DNA of 64,000 nt from CBDCCV01 sp965215025 (lineage in GTDB: Bacteria > Bacteroidota > Rhodothermia > Rhodothermales > Salinibacteraceae), in the NCBI GenBank assembly GCA_965215025.1, contig CBDCCV010000001.1, forward strand, positions 434,001 to 498,000, given 5' to 3'. The position numbers and the translations under genes were made by a program. Of the stretch, positions 35,969 through 43,281 are shown in pieces; positions within the stretch are counted from its first letter, which is position 1; each line of letters begins with the position of its first letter. The notes under the pieces are model-generated. The model was not told the DNA's origin. It searched no databases and saw only the letters and a list, made by a program, of their open reading frames with translations.

Positions 35969-37456
35969 CTACTCACTGCTGAGCTTCCGCTCGGCGGCCT
36001 GCCAGTCGCCCATGCGCTTGAGCGGGATCGCCATGCCGCCGGTGGCGCTGAGCTTGTCCCACATGCGGTTGCGCATCGTCCGGATCTGGTCCTGGTAGGC
36101 GGGCACGCCGATGAGGTTGTGTTGCTCCTCGGGGTCGGTCTGGAGGTCGTAGAACTCGTTCCGGTCCCAGAGGCCGTAGTAGAAGATGTACTTGTAGCGG
36201 TCGCCGCGCAACGCAAAGACCGTGGGCGTGTGCGGGAAGGCGTACTCCCAGTAGTACTCGTAGAGGAGTTCGCTGCCCCACTCGGCCGGCTCGTCCTGAA
36301 GCACGGGGAGGAACGAGCGCCCGTCGATGACGTGCTCCTCGGGCATGGACGCGCCGGCGAGTTCGAGCACCGTCGGCGCCACGTCGATGTTGCGCACGAG
36401 CGCTTCGATCTTCGAGCCGGGCGCGATGAAGCCGGGCGCCCAGGCCAACATCGGCACGCGGATGGACTCCTCGTAGGCTTGGCGCTTGTCGATGAGGCCG
36501 TGCTCGCCGAGCATGAACCCGTTGTCGCCCATGTAGATGACGAGCGTGTTCTCGGCCAGGCCGCTTTCTTCGAGGTGGTCCAGCACGCGGCCGATGCTCT
36601 CGTCCAGCGCCCGGAGCGTCTCGACGTAGCGGCGGTAGAACTCGTCGAAGTCCATGTCGCCGTGGTAAGCGTAGTCCACGCCGTGCCAGCCGTAGCGCTG
36701 CTCTTTGACCCACTGCGGCTTGCCTCGGTAGTTGCTTTCCGTGTCGTCCATCGAGGCCGGGTACGGGATCTCCACCTCGGCGTAGCGGCCACGGTGGCGC
36801 TCGGCGGGGACGAACTCGGCGTGGACGGCCTTGTGCGAGAGGTAGAGGAAGAATGGCTCCTCAGCGTTCTGCTGCGCTTCGAGCCACTCGACGGCGTAGT
36901 CGGTAAGGAGGTCGGTGATGTAGCCCGTGCGCTCGACGTGCTCGCCATCCACATTCAGGCGCGGGTTCTCGTACACGCCCTGCCCCTCGAAGCTCACCCA
37001 ACGGTCGAAGCCGGGGCGCGGGTCGTCCCGCGCTTCGCCCATGTGCCACTTGCCGATAAAGGCGGTGGTGTAGCCGGCCTCCTGGAGGTCCTGCGGGAAG
37101 AAGCGCGTGCCTTCGGGCACCTCGCTCTGGTTGTCCACCACCTTGTGGCGGTGCGCGTACTGCCCCGTGAGGATGGAGGCGCGGCTCGGCGAGCACAGGC
37201 TCGTGGTCACGAAGGCGTTCGCCAGATGCGCCCCCTCGCGCGCCATGCGGTCCATCGCCGGGGTGTCGAGCCAGTCCGGCGCGCCCTCGTGGAAGCCCAT
37301 GAAGTCGTAGCGGTGATCGTCCGAGAGGATAAACACCACGTTCGGCGGCGGCTCTTGTGCCTGCGCTCTCCACGGAAGCGCTGCGCCGATGACGAGCACG
37401 GCAGCCAAAAGAAGCAGACTCGCAGGTCTCGTAGAAACTGACACAGCTTTCAACAC
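35969..37456 (-). CDS. Type I sulfatase (formylglycine-dependent), secreted
   Basis: From GTG 37456 the protein is 495 residues; GTG 37444 is also possible and no in-frame ATG precedes the signal peptide (LLLLAAVLVIGAALPWRAQA). The S1 sulfatase features are PNVVFILSDDHRYDFMG (metal-binding Asp-Asp), LCSPSRASILTG with the C-x-P-S-R formylglycine site (Cys 88), TAFIGKWHMG, FFLYLSHKAVHAEF and VIYMGDNGFMLGEHGLIDKR. It would desulfate a carbohydrate in the periplasm or at the surface. A maturase (FGE or anSME) is needed but is not in the window. Upstream is an AGGAGGGG inverted-repeat element at 37478-37605 that imitates a Shine-Dalgarno site. Confidence 0.92.
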   Translation of the reverse strand: MLKAVSVSTRPASLLLLAAVLVIGAALPWRAQAQEPPPNVVFILSDDHRYDFMGFHEGAPDWLDTPAMDRMAREGAHLANAFVTTSLCSPSRASILTGQYAHRHKVVDNQSEVPEGTRFFPQDLQEAGYTTAFIGKWHMGEARDDPRPGFDRWVSFEGQGVYENPRLNVDGEHVERTGYITDLLTDYAVEWLEAQQNAEEPFFLYLSHKAVHAEFVPAERHRGRYAEVEIPYPASMDDTESNYRGKPQWVKEQRYGWHGVDYAYHGDMDFDEFYRRYVETLRALDESIGRVLDHLEESGLAENTLVIYMGDNGFMLGEHGLIDKRQAYEESIRVPMLAWAPGFIAPGSKIEALVRNIDVAPTVLELAGASMPEEHVIDGRSFLPVLQDEPAEWGSELLYEYYWEYAFPHTPTVFALRGDRYKYIFYYGLWDRNEFYDLQTDPEEQHNLIGVPAYQDQIRTMRNRMWDKLSATGGMAIPLKRMGDWQAAERKLSSE

Positions 37457-37477
37457 AGCACCGACACTGGAACATGA

Positions 37478-37605
37478 GTTCCCCTCCTGGACAGGAGGGG
37501 TGCCGGAGGCGGGGTGGTAGATCGGAGCCGAGCACTTCGCCTGAGCCGGGCTGCCAAACCGCTCTTCCACCACCCCTGTATCCCCTCCTGCCCAGGAGGG
37601 GAGTT
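37478..37605. repeat. Inverted repeat with CCCCTCCTGGACAGGAGGGG-type ends
   Basis: A 128-bp unit opens with CCCCTCCTGGACAGGAGGGG and closes with CCCCTCCTGCCCAGGAGGGG, enclosing GGGGTGGT and ACCACCCC inner arms. It fills most of the gap between GH3 and the sulfatase. Similar logic (pairs of short C/G hairpins at both ends) is seen at 47024-47109 and 56745-56831. Confidence 0.75.
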
Positions 37606-37641
37606 GTACATTGCCAACGTTTTGCAGCGTTTTGATCCAAC

Positions 37642-40620
37642 TCATAGCCCTTCTCCCGCCGCGTCCACGACATACTTTTCACCTGTGACCTCGAACTCCG
37701 CCTCCATCACATCCTCCGAGCTGCCGCCGACGAAGACCTTGAAGCGCCCCGGCTCCACCGCGCGCGTCATGTCCAGATCGTAGAAGGCCAGGTCCTCGGC
37801 CGTGAGGGTGAAGGCGACGGTCTCTGCCTCGCCCGGATCGAGCATCACGCGCCGGAAGCCGCGCAGCTCTTTCACTGGGCGCGTGACGCTGGCCGTCAGG
37901 TCGCGGAGGTAGAGCTGCATCACCTCGGCGCCGGCGCGCTCGCCCGTGTTGGCGACGCGCACTTCGACGCGGAGCGAATCCGTCGGGCGCATTTCTTGAC
38001 TGCCGAGCTGGAGGCTGTCGTACGCGAAGGTGGTGTAGCTCAGCCCGTGGCCGAAGGGGTAGAGCGGCGTCGTGGGCGTGTCGAGGTACGTGGAGGTGTA
38101 GTCCTGCCCTTCCACCGGCGGGCGGCCCGTGTTCTTGTGGTTGTAGTAGATGGGCACCTGCCCGACGTTGCGCGGGAAGGTGACGGGCAGCTTGCCGCCG
38201 GGGTTGTAGTCGCCAAAGAGCACGTCGGCCACGGCAGGCCCCATCTCGGTACCCAGGTACCACGCCATGACGATGGCCGGCGCGTTCTCGTCCAGCCAGG
38301 AGATCGCCAGAGGCCGCCCGGCCATGAGGACGACGGCGACGGGCGTGCCGGTGGCGTGGACGGCCTCGGCAAGCTGCTGCTGCGCATTGGGCAGATCCAG
38401 TGAGGTGCGGCTGGCCGCCTCGCCGCTCATGTTGTAGTCCTCACCCAGGACGAGCACCACGGCGTCGGCCTCCTCCGAGAGCGCCACGGCCTCGGCGATG
38501 CCGGCGGTGTCGGCCTCGGTGCCGAGCGTGTCGAGGCCGCGAGCGTAACGCACCTCCATCTGCGCCTCGACGGCGGCCTGGCGGATGCCTTCGAGGACGC
38601 TCACGGCGTCTTCGGCGCGGCCGGCGCCGGCCCACTCGCCCAGCGCCGAGCGCGCGTCCTCGGCCAGCGGCCCGATCACGGCCAGCGTGCCGAGGTCTTC
38701 GGAGAAGGGCAGCACAGCCTGCCCCGACCCATCGAGGTCTTCGTTTTTGAGGAGGACGATGGACTTCTGCGCCAGGTCGAGCGCCACCTCCCGGTGCGAT
38801 TCGGTGAGCGTCTGCGCCTCCTCACGCTCCGGGTCGCTGTAGCGGTAGGGGTCCTCGAAGAGGCCTAGATTGTACTTAGCCTGGAGGACGCGCCGCACGG
38901 CCTCGTCCACCTCTTCTTCCGGGAGGCGCCCGGCGCGCACGGCGTCAGGCAACTCTTGGCCGTAGATGCCGCTCACCATATCCACATCCACACCGGCGCG
39001 CAAGGCTTTGATGCCGGCCTCCGTCTCGGTCGCAGCGATGCCGTGCTGCATCAACTCCATCACGCCGGTGTAGTCGGCCACGATGAGGCCGTCCCAGCCC
39101 CATTCGCCGCGCAGCACGTCTTCGATGAGGCGCTCGTTGGCGTGCATGGGGACGCCGCCCACCTCGTTGAAGGCGGCCATGATGGTGGCCACGCCCGCAT
39201 CCACAGCGGCGCGGAAGGGCGGCAGGTAGAGTTCGCGGAGCGTGCGCTCGGAGACGTCCACGGTGTTGTAGTCGCGCCCGGCTTTGGCGCCGCCGTAGGC
39301 CACGAAGTGCTTGGCCGTAGCCAGCACGGTGCTCTCGTCGGTGAGGTCGTCGCCTTGGAAGCCGCGCACGCCGGCGCGCGCCATCACCGCGCCGAGGTAG
39401 GGGTCCTCGCCGGCGCCTTCCATGATGCGCCCCCAACGCGGATCTTGCGTGACGTCCACCATCGGCGCGAAGGTCCAGTGGATGCCGGCGGCGGTGGCCT
39501 CGACGGCGGCTACGCGGGCGGCGCGCTCCACCGCCGCCGTGTCGAACGAGGCCGCCTGCGCCAGCGGGATCGGGAAGATCGTGCGGAAGCCGTGCACCAC
39601 GTCGTAGGCAAAAAGCAGCGGGATGCCCAGCCGTGATTCCTCCACGGCCATCTCCTGAAGGCGGCGCGTCTCCTCGGCTGTGTAAATGTTGAGAAAGGAG
39701 CCGACCTCGCCGGCGCGGATCAGCGCCTCCTGATCGGCGTCGGCGCTCGGGCCGGTGGTGGCCCAGCGGCCGGTGTACTGCGCCAGCTGGCCGAGCTTTT
39801 CTTCGACGGTCATCGCGGCCAGGAGCGAGTCGATGAGCACGTCGCGGCGGGCCATCGAGGCCGTGTCAGAGGCTGTGGTGTCAGAGGCTGTGGTGCCGGA
39901 AGCCGTGGCGCTGGGGGCGGTCACATTGGCGGCTGCGATGCGCTCGAAAAGCAGGGCGTGGCCCCGGCTGTTGAGATGGGTGCCGTCGCCGGCATCGTAC
40001 TCCGGACGGAGGGTGCCGTCCTCGGCGGCGAGGCCGCGCCAGAAATCGACGGCGCGGGGGCCGTAGCGCGCCTCGGTGGCGGCGAGGAGGTCGCGCTGGA
40101 TCTGGCGCTTCTCCGGCTCGAAGTTGCGCGGCTGCGGCGTGGCGATCCACACGGGCACGCCGGCTGCCTCGGCCCGCTCGGTGACCACCTGGAGGTTCGC
40201 CATCTGCTCCGACGCCGGGACGCCGTTGGCCGCGTCGTTAGACGGCAGGTTGATCACCAGCGCCGACGGCTTGAGCGCCAGCGCCTGCGTGATGTTGCGC
40301 GCCGTGTCGGGCTGCGGGCGGCCGTCCGGGACGGCGTGGCCGCTCGGCAGGATCTGGTGCGTCATGTAGCCGCCGCGCGCGAGGTTCGTCACGCGGTGCG
40401 CCGGGTTCTGCGCCTTAAGGTGCACCCGGTAGCGCGCCACCCAGGCGCTGTCGGCCTGCTCCGGCCCGGCGCCCTCCGCCGTCGAGGACCCCAGCACGAC
40501 GACGTGCGCGCCCTGTGGCTGCTGCGACTGCGCGTGCGCCGGCGCCGCCAGCGAAACGGAGAACAGCGCCGCCACGACGCCGACCTGTAGAAGGGTGCGG
40601 AATGCCATGTCGTTTCTCAT
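37642..40620 (-). CDS. Fusion of SGNH/GDSL hydrolase and glycoside hydrolase family 3 (beta-glucosidase)
   Basis: The 992-residue protein (ATG 40620, or 40608 just before the signal peptide MAFRTLLQVGVVAALF) has a signal peptide ending APAHAQ. Residues about 38-235 are an SGNH hydrolase: VVLGSSTAEG with nucleophile Ser 46, INLPSNDAANG (Asn 128) and DGTHLN (Asp 212, His 215). A Thr/Ser/Asp linker follows (about 236-256). Residues about 258-992 are GH3: MTVEEKLGQLAQYTGRW, FAYDVVHGFRTIFPIPLAQA, KHFVAYGGAKAGRDYN, the nucleophile Asp 516 in GLIVADYTGVMEL, the second alpha/beta domain and a C-terminal FnIII-like domain (FAYDSLQLGSQ on). It probably deacylates and then removes glucose from the same oligosaccharides (inference). 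The GH144 neighbours suggest beta-1,2-glucosidase activity. Confidence 0.94.
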   Translation of the reverse strand: MRNDMAFRTLLQVGVVAALFSVSLAAPAHAQSQQPQGAHVVVLGSSTAEGAGPEQADSAWVARYRVHLKAQNPAHRVTNLARGGYMTHQILPSGHAVPDGRPQPDTARNITQALALKPSALVINLPSNDAANGVPASEQMANLQVVTERAEAAGVPVWIATPQPRNFEPEKRQIQRDLLAATEARYGPRAVDFWRGLAAEDGTLRPEYDAGDGTHLNSRGHALLFERIAAANVTAPSATASGTTASDTTASDTASMARRDVLIDSLLAAMTVEEKLGQLAQYTGRWATTGPSADADQEALIRAGEVGSFLNIYTAEETRRLQEMAVEESRLGIPLLFAYDVVHGFRTIFPIPLAQAASFDTAAVERAARVAAVEATAAGIHWTFAPMVDVTQDPRWGRIMEGAGEDPYLGAVMARAGVRGFQGDDLTDESTVLATAKHFVAYGGAKAGRDYNTVDVSERTLRELYLPPFRAAVDAGVATIMAAFNEVGGVPMHANERLIEDVLRGEWGWDGLIVADYTGVMELMQHGIAATETEAGIKALRAGVDVDMVSGIYGQELPDAVRAGRLPEEEVDEAVRRVLQAKYNLGLFEDPYRYSDPEREEAQTLTESHREVALDLAQKSIVLLKNEDLDGSGQAVLPFSEDLGTLAVIGPLAEDARSALGEWAGAGRAEDAVSVLEGIRQAAVEAQMEVRYARGLDTLGTEADTAGIAEAVALSEEADAVVLVLGEDYNMSGEAASRTSLDLPNAQQQLAEAVHATGTPVAVVLMAGRPLAISWLDENAPAIVMAWYLGTEMGPAVADVLFGDYNPGGKLPVTFPRNVGQVPIYYNHKNTGRPPVEGQDYTSTYLDTPTTPLYPFGHGLSYTTFAYDSLQLGSQEMRPTDSLRVEVRVANTGERAGAEVMQLYLRDLTASVTRPVKELRGFRRVMLDPGEAETVAFTLTAEDLAFYDLDMTRAVEPGRFKVFVGGSSEDVMEAEFEVTGEKYVVDAAGEGL
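39863..39907 (-). repeat. Three tandem 15-bp units coding the SGNH-GH3 linker
   Basis: GTGTCAGAGGCTGTG occurs twice head to tail, followed by a diverged GTGCCGGAAGCCGTG, on the plus strand. It encodes the repeated Thr-Ala-Ser-Asp-Thr linker and is likely length-variable by slippage. Confidence 0.8.
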
Positions 40621-40691
40621 CAGTCAGATCCGTTGGTCAGGTCACCTGAGGCGACCCGAGTGGTAAGGTATGCCGTCAAGCTCGTCATCCC

Positions 40692-40799
40692 GTCATCCTG
40701 AGTCCTCCCGGTGCCGGGATAGGCTCCGCTGGGACGAAGGATCTCCTACGCTCGAGACATTCTGAGAGATGGGAGATCCTTCACTGCGTTCAGGATGAC
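40692..40799. repeat. Hairpin element with GTCATCCTGAG / TTCAGGATGAC ends, long form
   Basis: The 108-bp unit lies between GH144 and GH3. It shares the ends and the internal GAAGGATCTC and GAGATCCTTCACT arms with the element at 21968-22049, plus an extra inserted GC-rich segment (TCCTCCCGGTGCCGGGATAG). Confidence 0.78.
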
Positions 40800-40865
40800 A
40801 ACGAGGTTAGGCCACAGCTTGTGCTGAGATGGACCTCCGAAACAGGCTTTGGCGCGCGGAGGAAC

Positions 40866-42332
40866 TTACGGCTCCGGGGCGGACTCGTCCAGCCATCCGC
40901 CCGTGAAGCCGGCGCGCTCAAGACCCTGGCGGATGTACGGGTTGTCCCGGAGCAGATCCCAGATGAAGCCCGTGCGGTGATTCTCGATCATCGCCAGGAT
41001 CGGCCCCTGGTCGATGCCGAGGTACTGATCGTCGAACCACCCCACGCCCGGCACGACGCGGCCCGCCTGCGGCTCGACGTCCTCGAAGTCGAACGTCGGG
41101 TTAAAGGCGTCGAAAAAACCGTACTGGCCGAAGAGGTCGTCGCCGTAGCGCTCGCGCATGGTGCGGAGCGCGGGGATGGTGATGTCCGGCGCGAAGGGGA
41201 CGGAGCCGCCGGCGGCCGTGGGCGCGATGGTGCCGTCGTCGCGGATGTCGCCCGCGCTGGCGCCGCGCGCCCAGTACGTGCGGAACTGGCGGTCTTGGCC
41301 GTTCACGGTCAGCGTCTGGTTGATCGGCCCGTCGCAGGCCGTCAGGCCCCAGACGTTCTCGCCGTAGCCTTCCCAGTTTCTCGGGTTGTCCATGGCGTAG
41401 GCGCGCTGCGCCTGCGTGGCGCGGCGCGAGTTCTCGAAGTAGTCGATCCCCTTCTCGCGCATGTAGTCATCCTGGATCTCGCGGAAGTCGATCCACAGGT
41501 GCGAGTACTGGTGGCCGAAGAGCGGGCTGAAGTTCACGTGCTCGTAGCCGTAGAAATCTTCCCAGCGGTACGTGCTCGTAAACGCGCGCCAGGCCGTGGG
41601 GCGCGCCGGATGCGTGGGCGAGCCGAGGGCCAAGACGTAGAGGATCATGGCCTCGTCGTAGCCTTCGTAGCCGTAATCGAAAAGCCCCTGGTCCGGCTTC
41701 CACCCCATGCTGATGAGGCCGCCCGGAAGTTGCGCCCAGTCCCACTCGACGCGGCGGTAGAGCGAGTCGGCCAGCGCGCGGATCTCTTCCTCGTCGCCTC
41801 CGCCGTCGAAGTACTCCTGCGCCGTGAGGACGCCGGCCATCAAGAGCGCCGTGTCGATGGTCGAAAGCTCGACGTCCTGGAAGCGCAGCCCGTTGGTCAT
41901 CCCTAAGAAGTGGTAGAAGAAGCCCCGGTGCCCGGTCGCGCCCGCGGGGTCCTCGCTCTGCGGCGCGTTCCAGAAGAAGCGCAGCGTGGTGAGCGTGCGC
42001 TCGGCCGCCTCGGCGCGGGAGACGTACCCGCGCTCCACGCCGATGGGGTAGGCCGTGAGCGCAAAGCCGACGGCGGCCACGCTCGAAAACGGCGGGTCGG
42101 GCCAGCGGTCGGGCGTGAGGCCGTTCTGCGCGTTGGTCGTCTCCCAGAAGAAGTCGAACGTGCGCGCCTGGAGCGTGTCGAGGAACAGCTCCCCCCCTCC
42201 GTCATCCGGCGGGGGGTTCTCCTCGGGCGGCGGGTTTTCGCCGGGGGGCGGGGTCTCCGTTGTGCCTGGGTCCGACGAGCACGCCGGCAGAAGGAACAGG
42301 AAGACCAGGAGGCAAGAGATGGCAGATTGCAT
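40866..42332 (-). CDS. GH144-type glucoamylase-domain lipoprotein, single-domain form
   Basis: The protein is 488 residues from the ATG at 42332, where lipobox LPAC (Cys 18) begins the mature chain. A proline-rich linker (PPPGENPPPEENPPPDDGG) separates the anchor from the catalytic domain: LQARTFDFFWETTNAQNGL, VERGYVSRAEAAERTLTTLR, GWKPDQGLFDYGYEGYDEAM, FSPLFGHQYSHLWIDFREI, GENVWGLTACDGP and MIENHRTGFIWDLLRDNPY. This is the PF10091/GH144 type. Unlike the multidomain family member at 31406 it lacks binding and FnIII domains and is anchored by lipid, so it may act at the surface while the other is free in the periplasm (inference). It lies 22 bp downstream of the EEP gene. Confidence 0.92.
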   Translation of the reverse strand: MQSAISCLLVFLFLLPACSSDPGTTETPPPGENPPPEENPPPDDGGGELFLDTLQARTFDFFWETTNAQNGLTPDRWPDPPFSSVAAVGFALTAYPIGVERGYVSRAEAAERTLTTLRFFWNAPQSEDPAGATGHRGFFYHFLGMTNGLRFQDVELSTIDTALLMAGVLTAQEYFDGGGDEEEIRALADSLYRRVEWDWAQLPGGLISMGWKPDQGLFDYGYEGYDEAMILYVLALGSPTHPARPTAWRAFTSTYRWEDFYGYEHVNFSPLFGHQYSHLWIDFREIQDDYMREKGIDYFENSRRATQAQRAYAMDNPRNWEGYGENVWGLTACDGPINQTLTVNGQDRQFRTYWARGASAGDIRDDGTIAPTAAGGSVPFAPDITIPALRTMRERYGDDLFGQYGFFDAFNPTFDFEDVEPQAGRVVPGVGWFDDQYLGIDQGPILAMIENHRTGFIWDLLRDNPYIRQGLERAGFTGGWLDESAPEP

Positions 42333-42354
42333 AGAGCGCTCGGGTTTTAGGACG

Positions 42355-43233
42355 CTAACGGTCAGCGGCGCGAGGCGCGAACGCGAACTGACCGAGGACG
42401 CCGAAGTGATCAGAAGCCCACGTGCTGTCGGCCGCCGGCTCGTCGAAGAGGATCTCGGCGGCCGTTGGCTCCAGGGCGGCGGAGTGGAAGATGTAGTCGA
42501 TGAACCGGGGCGTGTGGCCGGCCTGCGGGTTGAGCGTTGTCGGACGCTCCTCGCCGGCCTGCTCGGCGTGGACGGCGGCGTAGGCATCCGCGAGGAGCGG
42601 GCTTAGCAGATCCAGCTCCGCCGCCCCCGGCGTGGTGTTGAAGTCGCCGGCCACGATCACGGGCGCGTCCCGTCTTGTAGCCTCGACGAAGGCGATCAGG
42701 TCCCGGATTTGCGCGGAGCGCACCTCGGCGCCGTCCCCTTCGCCGCTGTAGTGCAGGTGCGTGCTGTAGACGTTAACGGGCCGGCCCTCGAACGAAAGGC
42801 GCACGTGGGCGGCGACGCGGTAGTCGGTTTTGGGTTCGAGCACCTTCCCGTTCTCCTCCAAGATGGGGTGGCGCGTGAGGATGGCGTTGCCGTAGCGCTT
42901 CGCGGCCCCCACGCTGTCCACCGAGACGAAGGAAACCTCGTAGCCCAGCCCTTCGGCCAGCGTCCTTGCCTGGTTGGGGAAGCCCGGCTTCTGCAGCACT
43001 TCCTGCAAGCACACCACGTCCGGCTCCAGTTTCTGCAGCTGGTCGAGGATGAGTTCGCGCCGTCGCGGCCAGTCTTCCTGATCGTGCCAGATGTTGAGCG
43101 TGAGCACCGTAAGCTGGCCCGGCGCGCGGTCCGCCGCATCATCGGCCTGCGAGGGCGGCGTCTCGCTGGAGGCGGAGCGGCAGCCGCCGAGGAGCAGCCC
43201 GGCTAAGCATAGAAGTAGGAAGGCGCGCTTCAT
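42355..43233 (-). CDS. Endonuclease/exonuclease/phosphatase family lipoprotein
   Basis: The protein is 292 residues from the ATG at 43233, with lipobox LGGC (Cys 18). All EEP core motifs are visible: LTLNIWHDQED, DVVCLQEVLQ (metal Glu), YSTHLHY, IVAGDFNTTPG, FIDYIFHS and SDHFGVLGQF. EEP enzymes cut phosphodiester bonds in nucleic acids, phosphoinositides or sphingolipids. Anchored, exported members in Bacteroidota polysaccharide loci are common but their substrates are mostly unknown. It is transcribed with the FG-GAP gene upstream (48 bp) and the GH144 gene downstream (22 bp), so removal of a phosphodiester substituent from the glycan is one possibility. Confidence 0.92.
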   Translation of the reverse strand: MKRAFLLLCLAGLLLGGCRSASSETPPSQADDAADRAPGQLTVLTLNIWHDQEDWPRRRELILDQLQKLEPDVVCLQEVLQKPGFPNQARTLAEGLGYEVSFVSVDSVGAAKRYGNAILTRHPILEENGKVLEPKTDYRVAAHVRLSFEGRPVNVYSTHLHYSGEGDGAEVRSAQIRDLIAFVEATRRDAPVIVAGDFNTTPGAAELDLLSPLLADAYAAVHAEQAGEERPTTLNPQAGHTPRFIDYIFHSAALEPTAAEILFDEPAADSTWASDHFGVLGQFAFAPRAADR

Positions 43234-43281
43234 GGACGTGTCCCGCGATGAGCAAATGGAGACCTGGCGCAACCGCTCGGA

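Noticed and set aside
31274..35982. Large plus-strand frames opposite GH144 and GH31
   Set aside because: They are antisense to well-supported glycosidases and show only skewed composition.
37457..37645. N-terminal extension of the sulfatase through the AGGAGGGG repeat
   Set aside because: The extra residues are repeat-derived; the signal peptide starts at the GTG near 37456. The nearby ATG with a good Shine-Dalgarno is out of frame and the GGAGG is part of the repeat.
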